The notes: generated from the sequence alone by a model not told the origin. Counted from the stretch's first letter, positions 15,546 through 26,018 are shown. The stretch is 64,000 bases of DNA from Pedobacter xixiisoli (GCF_900215335.1 NZ_OCMT01000005.1:186001-250000); one strand, 5' to 3'. Program-made: numbers and translations.

Positions 15546-16634
15546 CCTCACTGTTTTTCTTCTATTCTTAATATAATCTTCAAATATGTATTCGCCCAAG
15601 CCATTAAGTGAGCTGTAAAATGCCCTTCCACCGTTTACTTCGGTGAACTGCCTCACAAATTGTTGCAAGTAAGGGTCTTTGGCAATCATAAACGTAGTGA
15701 TGGGGATGTTTAATCTTTTGCACTGGGCCGCCATATTTAGTGTTTTGCCAATCACTTTTCTATCTAAACCAACACTGTTTTTGTAATATCTGCCGTTTTC
15801 TTTCAAGCAAGTCGGCTTGCCATCCGTAATCATGAAGATTTGTTTGTTATGCGTTTTTCTTCTGCGCAACAAATCAGTAGCTAATTCTAAGCCAGCAAAA
15901 GTATTGGTGTGGTACGGTCCAACCTGCAGATAAGGCAAATCTTTAATGGTGATGGGCCAAGCATCGTTACCAAAAACCACAATATCTAAAGTGTCTTTTG
16001 GGTATTTTGTTTTAATCAGCTCTGCTAAAGCCATTGCCGTTTTCTTGGCAGGCGTAATCCTATCCTCACCGTATAAAATCATGGAGTGCGAAATGTCAAT
16101 CATCAGCACGGTAGAAGTTAAAGTTTTGTAATCTTTTTCTTCTACTTCCAAATCTCGTTCGGTAAGTGTAAAGTTGCCAATGCCATGGTTAATTTGCGCA
16201 TTATGGATAGAAGCCGTCATATCGATCTGGTCAAGGCTGTCGCCAAAACTGAACTCGCGTCTGTCTGCATTCTTTTCTTCACCAATGCCCGAAGTATTAC
16301 TGTTGTGATTGCCTTTTCCAGCCTTCTTTAACTTGCCAAAAATCTCTTCCAAGGCAGATTTACGAATAGTCTGTTCCGTCTTTGCAGTAATTTTCGTTTC
16401 GCCATTTTCTTCGTTAATGTAACCTTTTTCCTTCAGGTCCTCAATGAAATCGCCCATGCCGTAATCTTTGTTGGTAAACTTGTACTGCTTGTCCAGTTCG
16501 TTCATCCAGGCCAAGGCTTCGCCGGCATCGCCCGCGGTGTAGTTCAGCAGTTGCGTAAATAACTTCAGTAACTCGTCAAAACCGCCTTTGGGCAATTCGT
16601 TGGGTAAAAATTTAGAAAACTGATAACCTTTCAT
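15543..16634 (-). CDS. VWA-domain protein, partner of the ChlI-type ATPase
   Basis: A 363-residue cytosolic protein. The N-terminal part (1-150) is helical with an acidic and Gly/Asn linker; the C-terminal half (about 165-355) is a von Willebrand A domain with an intact MIDAS, LMIDISHSMILYG (Asp-x-Ser-x-Ser), a downstream Thr region HTNTFAGLELA and FMITDGKPT. VWA proteins of this type work with MoxR/ChlI ATPases, with the MIDAS metal docking onto the ATPase ring or a client. It lies 95 bases upstream of the ATPase gene, the gap being a palindromic repeat. Confidence 0.85.
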   Translation of the reverse strand: MKGYQFSKFLPNELPKGGFDELLKLFTQLLNYTAGDAGEALAWMNELDKQYKFTNKDYGMGDFIEDLKEKGYINEENGETKITAKTEQTIRKSALEEIFGKLKKAGKGNHNSNTSGIGEEKNADRREFSFGDSLDQIDMTASIHNAQINHGIGNFTLTERDLEVEEKDYKTLTSTVLMIDISHSMILYGEDRITPAKKTAMALAELIKTKYPKDTLDIVVFGNDAWPITIKDLPYLQVGPYHTNTFAGLELATDLLRRRKTHNKQIFMITDGKPTCLKENGRYYKNSVGLDRKVIGKTLNMAAQCKRLNIPITTFMIAKDPYLQQFVRQFTEVNGGRAFYSSLNGLGEYIFEDYIKNRRKTVR

Positions 16635-16829
16635 ATCTCTCGCAGCTCAAATTACTTTTTTAACATAACAACTAAGGTAAAGGTTTAACGATGGACTATT
16701 TTAAGACGTGTGTCATTTTTGAGCCGAAAGGAATAAAGAGTAAAGAGCAAGGATGCAAGACTTAAATCTGCAAGGCAGGAAACATTTTATAACGAAATTA
16801 AGATTTTGCTTTGCAGTGACGAAAAGTGC

Positions 16830-18851
16830 TTACCTGTCTCCCTTATGAATTTCTCCTTGAGAATTATAAGTATTACCGTTGTAGTTATAGTAAGTGAGGT
16901 TATCAGCATCTTTCTTTACCGAATAGCTTCTGAAGCCGTCATCAAACTTCTTAATCACGTTGTTGTTGTGATCTATCAGTTGGTAGCCCTTATTGGTTTG
17001 TACCATGGCACTGATTTTTGAGAAATTCTTAGCTTCGTTATACATAAACGGAATTACTAAAACATTCTTGCTATTGATGTAACCCCAGTTTCCTTCTGCA
17101 TTTTTAACAGGAGCTAGTCCACTAGAAAAAGGTCTTACATCTTTATACTTCGAGCCATCTATCACCACATCGCCTTTGGTATTAATGAATAGTTTTTTGC
17201 CTAATTTATTCTTCACTAACAGCAGGCTATCTATTCCAAAAAAGTCGAAAGTTTCTATAACATAATCTTCCTTGTTTATCTTTTTGCCTTCGGCATTGTA
17301 AATGTCATCTATATTGCTGAGCACAGAGTAGTCTGCAAATTTTTCTTTAGAGGTATAAGGCTTGCTTATGAATATAAAATCATCGTTTATTTTGTAGTTG
17401 TAACCCTCTACGGTTAGCACCTTTTTTAAATCTTTATTGATAATGGTATTGGTCTCGTTGTGATCTCTCAGCACAATGTAGTTCCCTTTTACCACAATGT
17501 TATTCAACGTTGGCTCAATTAACACTTTGTTGGTTTTGATGTCGATTAAGCCTTTAGGGCCGTTTATGCCATCTTCTATCGCATAATATTTATCGAATAT
17601 AGATTCGTCACGATAAAAACGATAGTTGAAAGGCACCAATTTGCGGTTTGCTTTATCGAGCCAAAGCACAGTGCGGTAACCATCATCTGCTACCTCGCCC
17701 ATAAAATAATTGCCTTTGTAATGAGATAACCTATCGTGGACTGGCTGTACTATCCATTTGCCATCTTTATCTAAAATGCCCGCTAGCTCGTTTTTGTTAT
17801 AAGCTACACCAAAACCATCAGGATATTTGATGCTGTTTTGCAATACAAACCTGTAGTTATTTATGGCACTTTGCTCTGGTTTTAGGAATACGTTGATTTG
17901 TGTAATGTTTCCTCTAAAATTGTAGGTAGCATTTACCAAATTTTCAGGTTTGTTCTTATCCTCTTTCGGAATTTTTGAGTACAAATCTTCTGTAAGTTCA
18001 TCTACATCTTTATAAGCCGATTTGTCGATTTTTTCGATGACACTTTTTCCTGCTTCGTAATATTGCGCTAAAAATTCTACCGAGAAATTAGACGAATTAC
18101 TGGAAGATGAAGAACCATATTGCTCTATCGATTTGCCAGCTGAGTTGATACCTTCCACCTTCATTATTTTTTCTTTTACTGCTGGCGATACTTTCAAATT
18201 GGCTTTGCCATCATTAACAGAAATTAACTGAATTTTGCCATCTGTAAATTGCTGTAGGGGTTTTTCTGGACTTAAAGTAATCACTGGCATAGCTTCTGGA
18301 TAATGATAGCTTGCTTCTAGTTCAATGCTATCAATCCACTTGGTGCCTTTAATTTCATCTGTAGTTTTATCATTTCTTCCGTGTATCTCTTTATCAAAAT
18401 TAGAAGTTTTTCCATCTTGGAAATATACTTTTTTTAGCTTTAAAACTGGTTCTGGGAATTTGTAATCATCGTAATCTTTGGCACTATAAACTAAGCTTCC
18501 TGCACTATAGTTAATGTTTAAATCGGTATTTGGGTATACTACCTGCGGACTAAAATATAGCCTATCGAGTGTTTTGTTGAATTGTTTGATGATTTGCTCT
18601 TTAGGGGAGTTATCGAATTTTTCTGTAGTTTTTACTTCTTTCAAATCAACATCTCCAGGTGTTATTTTTAAGGAAGTTGAGGATAGTCTAATCAACTTTT
18701 CAATTTCTTTATTTTGCCTTTCTAAATATTCTTTTACTTCAGTTAACGATTTGTTTTTAAACTGATTTTTGATATCGTTTTTAGTGGTTTGAGCCATAAC
18801 AGAGGAACTAATAAACAGTAGGAGAGTAGCAAAGGATAGGAAAGGTTTCAT
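16830..18851 (-). CDS. Secreted WG-repeat protein
   Basis: A 673-residue protein with a signal peptide (MKPFLSFATLLLFISSSVMA, cleaved near TTK). Residues about 330-650 contain WG-type repeats: AGILDKDGKWIVQPVHDRLS, GLIDIKTNKVLIEPTLNN and NWGYINSKNVLVIPFMYNEA. The N-terminal part is Lys/Ser-rich and unrecognised. WG repeats form beta-rich binding modules in secreted bacterial proteins of largely unknown role. Its ATG overlaps the TGA of the preceding small membrane gene (ATGA), so it is the last gene of a five-gene operon with SUFU and CbrC genes. Confidence 0.85.
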   Translation of the reverse strand: MKPFLSFATLLLFISSSVMAQTTKNDIKNQFKNKSLTEVKEYLERQNKEIEKLIRLSSTSLKITPGDVDLKEVKTTEKFDNSPKEQIIKQFNKTLDRLYFSPQVVYPNTDLNINYSAGSLVYSAKDYDDYKFPEPVLKLKKVYFQDGKTSNFDKEIHGRNDKTTDEIKGTKWIDSIELEASYHYPEAMPVITLSPEKPLQQFTDGKIQLISVNDGKANLKVSPAVKEKIMKVEGINSAGKSIEQYGSSSSSNSSNFSVEFLAQYYEAGKSVIEKIDKSAYKDVDELTEDLYSKIPKEDKNKPENLVNATYNFRGNITQINVFLKPEQSAINNYRFVLQNSIKYPDGFGVAYNKNELAGILDKDGKWIVQPVHDRLSHYKGNYFMGEVADDGYRTVLWLDKANRKLVPFNYRFYRDESIFDKYYAIEDGINGPKGLIDIKTNKVLIEPTLNNIVVKGNYIVLRDHNETNTIINKDLKKVLTVEGYNYKINDDFIFISKPYTSKEKFADYSVLSNIDDIYNAEGKKINKEDYVIETFDFFGIDSLLLVKNKLGKKLFINTKGDVVIDGSKYKDVRPFSSGLAPVKNAEGNWGYINSKNVLVIPFMYNEAKNFSKISAMVQTNKGYQLIDHNNNVIKKFDDGFRSYSVKKDADNLTYYNYNGNTYNSQGEIHKGDR

Positions 18852-19135
18852 TTAGATCGGATTTTTTTTGCGTTGAATTTATTGGTTAATTTAAGGATGA
18901 GCCAACTGGTAAGAAAAGCCAAAGCAATATCGCCAATGAGCGCTAAGGGGCTAAAATCTGTACTTGTATTTCCTTGTTTTGTAATTAAACTATAACCACT
19001 CACTTTGGTGTAAAAGTTAAAAGGAAAACCGTACTCATCGGCTCCATCGGCATCATAATGCAAACTCGATGTTGCCAATGTGATGATACCAAAAAGAGCC
19101 AGACCTCCTAACAAAATTTTATAACTGCTTTTCAT
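18848..19135 (-). CDS. Small two-helix membrane protein
   Basis: A 95-residue protein with an N-terminal hydrophobic helix (MKSSYKILLGGLALFGIITL), an exported loop containing Tyr-Gly-Phe-Pro-Phe-Asn, a second helix at about residues 65-84 (LIGDIALAFLTSWLILKLTN) and a basic tail. I do not recognise a family. Translational coupling (ATGA) to the WG-repeat gene and a six-base gap from the CbrC-like gene place it firmly in the operon, which supports it being a real gene. Confidence 0.75.
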   Translation of the reverse strand: MKSSYKILLGGLALFGIITLATSSLHYDADGADEYGFPFNFYTKVSGYSLITKQGNTSTDFSPLALIGDIALAFLTSWLILKLTNKFNAKKIRSK

Positions 19136-19141
19136 AATTGT

Positions 19142-20694
<1,553 letters not shown>

Positions 20695-20711
<17 letters not shown>

Positions 20712-21111
20712 TGGAGGCGGTTTTGCGTTTTATAGAATATGTTTCTATCAAAACAACAATAGTTATTCCAATTGTGTAGGCCATGATATCTTCCCAAGCA
20801 AAAGAGTTTCCAATTACAATGTTGGCGAACTTGTTATCTCCTAATCCTATCAGTTTTACGATGTGAAAATATTGTAATGTTTCTATCAGATAGGAGAACA
20901 AAAGTGTAGCAATGGCTAAAGGCCAAACCCCAATGTGTACAAAAGCCTTTACAAAATAGTAAATGAGTATCACCACCAAAACATCGCCAACGTAAGGACG
21001 AATAAAGTTGTCGGTAATGTACAGTGCAATTAAAACTTCGATGATAAATATAGCTGCAGCAATAAGGAAGCTCTTTTTATCGAACCTAAAAGCGTTTTCT
21101 TTTTTCTCCAT
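20695..21111 (-). CDS. DUF2809 membrane protein
   Basis: A 138-residue protein with four predicted transmembrane helices (about residues 14-30, 36-54, 57-74 and 107-127). The segment FSYLIETLQYFHIVKLIGLG and SFAWEDIMAYTIG, with a Glu-Thr-Leu-Gln and a Trp-Glu-Asp-Ile-Met signature, matches DUF2809 and is reminiscent of VanZ-like proteins. The function is unknown. It is the first gene of the minus-strand five-gene operon and overlaps the SUFU gene by 17 bases. Confidence 0.8.
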
Positions 21112-21168
21112 TTGGTGAGATAGTATTAAAAACCTAATTTAATCTAGATTTTGAATTAAACGAAGCTG

Positions 21169-21594
21169 ATGAGAAAAATTATATTATTACTATTAGTTAT
21201 TTGCGCAAATACTTTGATGGCTCAAACCACCCAAGATAAAGCTGCCATTTTAAAGGTGTTAGAAAATCAACGCCAAGGTTGGAATAAAGGTGATATGGAA
21301 AACTATATGCAAGGTTACTGGAAAAGTGATAGCCTTTTGTTTGTCGGCAAAAACGGTCCAACTTACGGCTGGCAAAAAACTTTGGATAATTATAAAAAAG
21401 GCTATCCAGATAAGAGTGCCATGGGCTTTTTAACTTTCGGGATTAAGAAAGTGGAATTTTTAGCGAAAGACAAAGCCTTCGTTTTGGGTAGTTGGAATTT
21501 GAAAAGAGAAAAAGATGAGCCGAAAGGTTATTTTACTTTGCTGTTGAGAAAGATTGGTGGGGAGTGGAAGGTTGTGGTAGACCATAGTTCTTAG
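21169..21594 (+). CDS. Secreted NTF2-like (SnoaL/DUF4440-type) protein
   Basis: A 141-residue protein with a signal peptide (MRKIILLLLVICANTLMAQ) and a single NTF2-like domain: AILKVLENQRQGWNKGDMEN, MQGYWKSDSLLFVGKNGPTY, GWQKTLDNYKKGYP and a C-terminal FTLLLRKIGGEWKVVVDHSS. The cone-shaped fold binds small ligands or acts as a hydrolase or isomerase in various families; nothing here indicates which. It is divergent from the SUFU operon across 57 bases and is followed by a hairpin array. Confidence 0.85.
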   Translation: MRKIILLLLVICANTLMAQTTQDKAAILKVLENQRQGWNKGDMENYMQGYWKSDSLLFVGKNGPTYGWQKTLDNYKKGYPDKSAMGFLTFGIKKVEFLAKDKAFVLGSWNLKREKDEPKGYFTLLLRKIGGEWKVVVDHSS

Positions 21595-21922
21595 CATTAG
21601 AATGTAGAGCGGTATGGTGGTAAAACTAAAAGTAGAATAGAGCGTGCTTTAAGATTGCTTGGTGAACTACCAATGACGCATGTATTCACGTCTTTTGAGG
21701 AGAAACGAAGAAGCAATCTCTTTTCTATAGTACCCTGTTTTCCTGGTTTTCGCTAGTCGGGATTTGTAATCCCGATTTGATTAACATTGGATTTTTAATC
21801 CAAAATTAGCTAGCTAGTTATATTCTTTTCTCGCTGTTCGACATTTGTAATGTCGAACCCACGCTGGCGCACGCCTGTAGGGTGTGCCTTTAAAGTAAAT
21901 CCCAAAGAGCAATTAATACCCT
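21595..21922. other. Gene-free region holding a hairpin array
   Basis: No coding frame is supported in these 328 bases. The left part (21595-21756) shows no clear structure; the right part holds four consecutive short palindromes at 21757-21888. Confidence 0.7.
21757..21888. repeat. Array of four hairpins with TTTGTAA-type loops
   Basis: Four palindromes follow one another: TCGGGATTTGTAATCCCGA (21757-21775), TTGGATTTTTAATCCAA (21787-21803), a 23-base one centred on CGACATTTGTAATGTCG (21836-21858), and GGCGCACGCCTGTAGGGTGT with GCC (21866-21888). The loops share the pattern TTTGTAA or a variant while the stems differ. The layout resembles REP-type elements mobilised by REP-associated tyrosine transposases; no such transposase is in the window. 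Confidence 0.8.
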
Positions 21923-23188
21923 TTAATTTTCAATCATCTTCCTATACTTCCTAGAAAAGTAATACAGCGAATAAAAAGTAAGTACTACACCAACTACCGA
22001 TAAAATCATCACACTGCTCGAAAAGAAAGGCACCCAATTCAGTTTCACTTTAAAAATCTCTTTGCTTAGTAAAACACCAATACTGCCTATGTAACCAAAA
22101 GCATCGGCAATGTAAATGAGGAAACCTACGTTGCTTGCGTATTTGAAGGTAGAAATCAGTCGATCGAAAAAGATGGCGTTAAAAGGAATGTAAACCATGT
22201 ATAAGCCCAGACCAACTAAAGTCATCCAAGCAATTGGACTAATATGATTGAATTTGAAAACTAAGGTGGAAGCTCCCGCTATCACAAAACCAATGACAAT
22301 AAACCAATGTGCAGTTTTTAAGGCAACAAAGTTATTTTTGATCATGACCATGCTGCCAATAAGAACTAGCACTATAATGGTAATTGGCGTTTCTGTTTTT
22401 GAGAATATTGCTGGTTGGTTAAAAAAGCCCATTTCCTTCCACATTTCGGCGCTAAAATTATCCCTGAGATCTCGAAAGATGGTAGCGAAGCAATAAATCA
22501 CAATACAGGCAATAATTCCACCTAAGAACTCCTTGACGAACTTCTTCCTGTCGTCGGAAGTCATGGCTACACGTTCGGTTCTAAATTTAATGTCTTCCTC
22601 GTCAGGTTGTGGAATTTTCTCCATCAGAAATACAAATACCGCTAGAGGAATACAAAAAACTAGGCCCGTATAAAAAGGCATCCAAAACTCGGAAATACCA
22701 AAGTTAGACATTAACCAAGCCCCTACAGATTTTACAAAACCAGAAGCAAAAATGAAACTCACCGCCAAGGTTGCACCAATAAAATCCGTACTTCTCCTAC
22801 CTTCTACATAAGAAAATACCACGCCCCAAAGCATACCCAGCGGGAAACCGTTTATAAATAGAAATACAATATTATAAGGCATTGGAACTACGGCAAAAAA
22901 CAACCAACTCAACCAAGAAATGCCTGTCAGTATCAGAATAATTTTTCCTCTGCCCGTTCGCTTTAGTTCAGAAATATATTTGATGCCGTAGAACTTAGCC
23001 AATAAGTAACCCAACATTTGGCTAATTACCAAAACCGTTTTGTAGCTATAACCTGCAATGGTTAAACCATCAAAAGTGGCTACGGTGAAAGTTTTTCTAA
23101 AACCAAAAATCATGGTGTAGGCTAAGAAAACCACTACGGCGGCATATAGTCCAGTTTTGATGGATTTGCTAGAATTGGTTTGGTGCAT
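21923..23188 (-). CDS. DUF5690 family multi-pass membrane protein (MFS-like)
   Basis: A 421-residue protein with about twelve hydrophobic segments and an MFS-like two-half arrangement split by a charged loop (about residues 192-220, PQPDEEDIKFRTERV). The N-terminal FLAYTMIFGFRKTFTVATFDG and the following YSYKTVLVISQMLGYLLAKF resemble DUF5690 and related glycerol-3-phosphate-type transporters, which have Arg-Lys in the same region. The substrate is unknown. The gene stands alone, with repeats downstream. Confidence 0.8.
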   Translation of the reverse strand: MHQTNSSKSIKTGLYAAVVVFLAYTMIFGFRKTFTVATFDGLTIAGYSYKTVLVISQMLGYLLAKFYGIKYISELKRTGRGKIILILTGISWLSWLFFAVVPMPYNIVFLFINGFPLGMLWGVVFSYVEGRRSTDFIGATLAVSFIFASGFVKSVGAWLMSNFGISEFWMPFYTGLVFCIPLAVFVFLMEKIPQPDEEDIKFRTERVAMTSDDRKKFVKEFLGGIIACIVIYCFATIFRDLRDNFSAEMWKEMGFFNQPAIFSKTETPITIIVLVLIGSMVMIKNNFVALKTAHWFIVIGFVIAGASTLVFKFNHISPIAWMTLVGLGLYMVYIPFNAIFFDRLISTFKYASNVGFLIYIADAFGYIGSIGVLLSKEIFKVKLNWVPFFSSSVMILSVVGVVLTFYSLYYFSRKYRKMIEN

Positions 23189-23240
23189 AAAAGGTTAATC
23201 TTAAAATGAAGATAACCTAATTATGTTAGAAGTCAAAGAT

Positions 23241-24032
23241 TTAAGCCTGAAGTGAAACTGTAGTTTCGCTTAGCCGTTCAATTTCTAGAAGTGCTGCATC
23301 CCACAAGTTAATTCGTTGCTGTAGCGCTTCTTTTACCACGTCTGAGGCTTCGTTCCAAGCTTTATCTTCGGTGCCGCACAACTCGCTAGTCATGGTTAAG
23401 GCTAAATGACTGTGATGGTCGCCATCTACTTCGATGTGTCTGTCTAGGTAATATTTGAAAATAGTTACCTGAGCGGGATGTTTACTATTCAAATCGTTTA
23501 CCATGGTGTGGAACATATTAGGAATCAAATCTTCCCTGCCGAAAGTAAACGCGGCTGCGGTAGCATGGTTTTTACCAGCGTTAATTACCGCAAAAGTGCT
23601 GTCCATAAATTTTTGCGCAGCTGATGGAACCTGTGCTTTTGCATAAGCTTCTTGAAAAGTAGCTCCTTTTTGTAAAGTATCTATGAACGTTGAAATGGGT
23701 TTTGTATTTGCACCAACTTGCTCCATGGCATCTAAGTAAAGTTCAAAATGACTTTTAATACCGCCATCTGCATCTAAATCCGATTCTTCGCCTGCTACAA
23801 TTTCATTAATTAGCTGACGAGTTTTGGAATTGCCTACTGGAAACCAAGGCAACGTAGTGCAGGTAAGATTAATTTGCAATGCTTTCAAAAGTGACATGAA
23901 ATCCCAAACGGCGTAGATATGATGCTCCATGAAGATACGAAGTGCAGGTAAATCACTAATTTGAGCGTATACTTTGTGATTAACAATTTGAGATTTTAGA
24001 TGAGCAGCTTCTTGGTTTATTTTTTCTATCAT
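23241..24032 (-). CDS. DUF3050 family protein (heme-oxygenase-like fold)
   Basis: A 263-residue soluble helical protein. LRIFMEHHIYAVWDFMSLLK, TLPWFPVGNSKTRQLINEIV, AGEESD and YYLDRHIEVDGDHHSHLALT are characteristic of DUF3050. The conserved His and Glu residues (MEHH, GEES, DRHIEVDGDHH) are spaced as in heme-oxygenase-like di-iron enzymes, so a metal site is likely; the reaction is unknown. It ends with a repeat-bearing gap before the sugar acetyltransferase gene on the same strand. Confidence 0.8.
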   Translation of the reverse strand: MIEKINQEAAHLKSQIVNHKVYAQISDLPALRIFMEHHIYAVWDFMSLLKALQINLTCTTLPWFPVGNSKTRQLINEIVAGEESDLDADGGIKSHFELYLDAMEQVGANTKPISTFIDTLQKGATFQEAYAKAQVPSAAQKFMDSTFAVINAGKNHATAAAFTFGREDLIPNMFHTMVNDLNSKHPAQVTIFKYYLDRHIEVDGDHHSHLALTMTSELCGTEDKAWNEASDVVKEALQQRINLWDAALLEIERLSETTVSLQA

Positions 24033-24046
24033 GCTGGTATTTTGAG

Positions 24047-24079
24047 AGACTTACGAAGTTTCATCAACTTCGTAAGTCT
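24047..24079. repeat. Dispersed palindrome, family A
   Basis: A perfect 14-base stem, AGACTTACGAAGTT with AACTTCGTAAGTCT, encloses a five-base loop. On the plus strand it is followed by TATTTTTAT. It lies between the acetyltransferase stop and the DUF3050 start and may act as a terminator. Confidence 0.85.
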
Positions 24080-24101
24080 TATTTTTATGATGTAAGTTTT
24101 G

Positions 24102-24713
24102 TTATTCGCCTAGTTTGAAATTCTTGTAATAAAAGTCTTTGTCTGCATCGGTAATTTCTCTAATTACTTTACATGGATTTCCTGCCGCAAATACATTATC
24201 GGGTATATCCTTTGTTACAACACTTCCAGAGCCGATAACCACATTGCTGCCAATAGTAACACCTGGATTAATTACCACATTTCCACCCAACCAAACGCTA
24301 TCGCCAATAGTAATCGGTTGCGCCCATTCATGTTCTTGGTCGCGTAAATGTTGGTGTAAAGGATGACCAGCAGTGTAAATAGACACATTTGGTCCAATAA
24401 AAGCGTGGCTGCCGATGGAAACTTTAGCGCAGTCTAAAATGGTGAGATTGAAATTACTATAGAAATGGTCACCAACTTCGATGTTATATCCATAATCACA
24501 GCGAAACGGTGGTTCTACGTAAAACATGGTTTCAGTTTTGCCGAACAGTTTTTTGATGAGCTGCTTGCGCTGTTTAATTTGTTTTGGAGGCAGATTGTTG
24601 AATTCGAAAACAATTTCACGTGCATTTAGCCTGTCGTTAGCTAATTCATTGTCGCCAGCTTGATATGCTTTGCCAGCCAACATTTTTTCTTTCTCGGTAA
24701 GTTGCTTTTCCAT
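24102..24713 (-). CDS. Sugar O-acetyltransferase (maltose/galactoside acetyltransferase family)
   Basis: A 203-residue left-handed beta-helix acetyltransferase. The N-terminal MEKQLTEKEKMLAGKAYQAG segment matches the maltose acetyltransferase N-domain; hexapeptide repeats follow with CAKVSIGSHAFIGPNVSIYT, the catalytic-His motif AGHPLH, and the acetyl-CoA region SVWLGGNVVINPGVTIGSNV with GSVVTKDIPDNVFAAGNPCK. I prefer the ATG at 24713; an upstream in-frame TTG at 24722 adds three residues. It would transfer acetyl from acetyl-CoA to sugars. Specificity cannot be fixed from sequence. Confidence 0.9.
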   Translation of the reverse strand: MEKQLTEKEKMLAGKAYQAGDNELANDRLNAREIVFEFNNLPPKQIKQRKQLIKKLFGKTETMFYVEPPFRCDYGYNIEVGDHFYSNFNLTILDCAKVSIGSHAFIGPNVSIYTAGHPLHQHLRDQEHEWAQPITIGDSVWLGGNVVINPGVTIGSNVVIGSGSVVTKDIPDNVFAAGNPCKVIREITDADKDFYYKNFKLGE

Positions 24714-24980
24714 TAACCGCAAAATTAGCTAAAGGCTTTTCGAAGTACGAAAATATTTGAATTTATGAGATTTGGGTGTTTTTATAGGTTTTTGTGATAA
24801 GTCTAATTGCTGGGAAGGAAAACTTTTGAAGAAATCAGTCTTTGCATTCTTTACGGAAACTTCCAAAACCTTTGCGGTTCAATTTTAACGCAAAGTAAAG
24901 AAGAGCTACTCCAAGAATGCGAAGTTTTGCGTAAGCTTTGGTTTAATAAACCCGATTGAACGATTATACTTTTTTGATGC

Positions 24981-25049
24981 TTGTCATCCTGAGCTTGTCG
25001 AAGGATTTGTTTGTTACTTGCAAGCACTTCGATAAACTCAGTGTGACAC
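24981..25049. repeat. Dispersed palindrome, family C (TTGTCATCCTGAGCTTGTCG)
   Basis: TTGTCATCCTGAGCTTGTCG continuing AAGGA (24981-25005) is mirrored imperfectly by CACTTCGATAAACTCAGTGT continuing GACAC (25025-25049). A half copy occurs at 48671-48695 and an interrupted one at 51369-51413. Confidence 0.85.
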
Positions 25050-25084
25050 AAGATAGAGGTAATGTCAACAAAAAAGATAAAAGT

Positions 25085-25112
25085 GAAAGCGGGGCTATCG
25101 TAACCGATGCCC
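25085..25112 (-). terminator. Terminator of the JmjC-like cupin gene
   Basis: AGCGGGGC and GCCCCGCT form an eight-base GC-rich stem extended by an ATCG/CGAT inner pair. T-rich sequence follows on both strands. It lies just beyond the stop of the minus-strand gene at 25140. Confidence 0.8.
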
Positions 25113-25139
25113 CGCTGTATTTGCTTTTTCTACAATATT

Positions 25140-26018
25140 TTAAAGTTTGCCTTTTGCATAAGCATTCTCTGCCCTTTTTACGGCTTTCTTCTCTCTCCAA
25201 TGTGCATATTTTTCTTTAAATGCCATTTTGATTAAGCTATCTACTGCGCCGTGTCTAAACAAACTCCAAACACTAGCGGCTTTACGACTGATGGATTGGT
25301 CCCAAGCTCTTAAACTTAACGAGAACGAACCGTCAACGTATTTCATCCAGTGCCACATACCGGTTGGCATAAATAAAGTATCACCGTGCTCTAAGAAAAC
25401 CTCGTAACCTTCAATGCCATTTAAAGAAGGGAATTTTTCAAAATCTGGATTGTCTACTTTGTAATCTTCCAAAGCGTAAGTGGCATTTGGTAAGCAATAA
25501 AGACGTTTTTTCCATTTATAATCGAATAAGATAATGTGCTTGCGACCACCAAAATGGGTATGGAAAATATGAGGTAAATCGATATCGTAATGTAAGAAAG
25601 TTACTGAGTTTGAACCACCAAAAAACATGGCTGGCATACTTTCTATAAAACCACCCATCAAATCTTTAGGGATTTTGATGTCGTTAATTAAGCTTGGTAC
25701 TTTCTTGAATAAGTTGAAGAAAAATATCCTTAATTCGGTAGGCTCACGCTTAATTAAATCTAGGTATTCGCCAAATTTCATGTGTGCCGTAGCCGCATTA
25801 ATGGGCTTGCTTGGGTCTGCTTTCGAGTTGTCGTAAAGTGGAACTTCAAGTTCGCCACCAATTTCCTTAAGGTATTCGGTAGTCCATTTTTCTCTTGCTG
25901 GCCAATCTTTGGTAAGTCCTTTAATTACCAAAGGACGTTTTTTCTTCAAATAATTCTTTTTGAAGTCCTCTGGAGTGATAGATTCTACGGTATCTACGGG
26001 TTTTAAGTTAAAGCTCAT
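25140..26018 (-). CDS. JmjC-like cupin (Cupin_8) protein
   Basis: A 292-residue cytosolic protein of the Cupin_8/JmjC-like dioxygenase group. N-terminal KNYLKKKRPLVIKGLTKDWP is the usual entry motif. The iron site can be read: FLHYDID gives His143 and Asp145 (HxD), and TGMWHWMKYV gives the distal His223; GRKHIILFDYKW is the expected strand between them. Enzymes of this group hydroxylate proteins or small molecules using 2-oxoglutarate and Fe(II). The target is unknown. The gene is monocistronic with its own terminator. Confidence 0.85.
   Translation of the reverse strand: MSFNLKPVDTVESITPEDFKKNYLKKKRPLVIKGLTKDWPAREKWTTEYLKEIGGELEVPLYDNSKADPSKPINAATAHMKFGEYLDLIKREPTELRIFFFNLFKKVPSLINDIKIPKDLMGGFIESMPAMFFGGSNSVTFLHYDIDLPHIFHTHFGGRKHIILFDYKWKKRLYCLPNATYALEDYKVDNPDFEKFPSLNGIEGYEVFLEHGDTLFMPTGMWHWMKYVDGSFSLSLRAWDQSISRKAASVWSLFRHGAVDSLIKMAFKEKYAHWREKKAVKRAENAYAKGKL

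Larger units (their letters stand above)
24714..25139. other. Gene-free region with repeat-derived ORFs
   Basis: About 426 bases contain no supported gene. They hold a family C repeat (24981-25049), an inverted pair CTTTGCGGTTCAATTTTAACGCAAAG near 24871-24896, and a terminator at 25085-25112. Short ORFs on both strands here translate the repeat and should not be annotated. Confidence 0.7.

Noticed and set aside
13969-16634. Annotation of the AAA+/VWA pair as magnesium or cobalt chelatase
   Set aside because: Only the ATPase and VWA modules are present; similarity to ChlI and ChlD is shared with MoxR-type remodellers, and no chelatase catalytic subunit is near.
21757-21888. CRISPR array
   Set aside because: Units are short palindromes with different stems and irregular spacing; there are no identical direct repeats with uniform spacers and no cas genes.
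24851-25219. Short ORFs on both strands translating to FIEVLASNKQ, ILRQAQDD and LSLSKD-type strings
   Set aside because: They are translations of the family C palindromic repeat, a known source of false proteins, and have no gene-like neighbours or start context.
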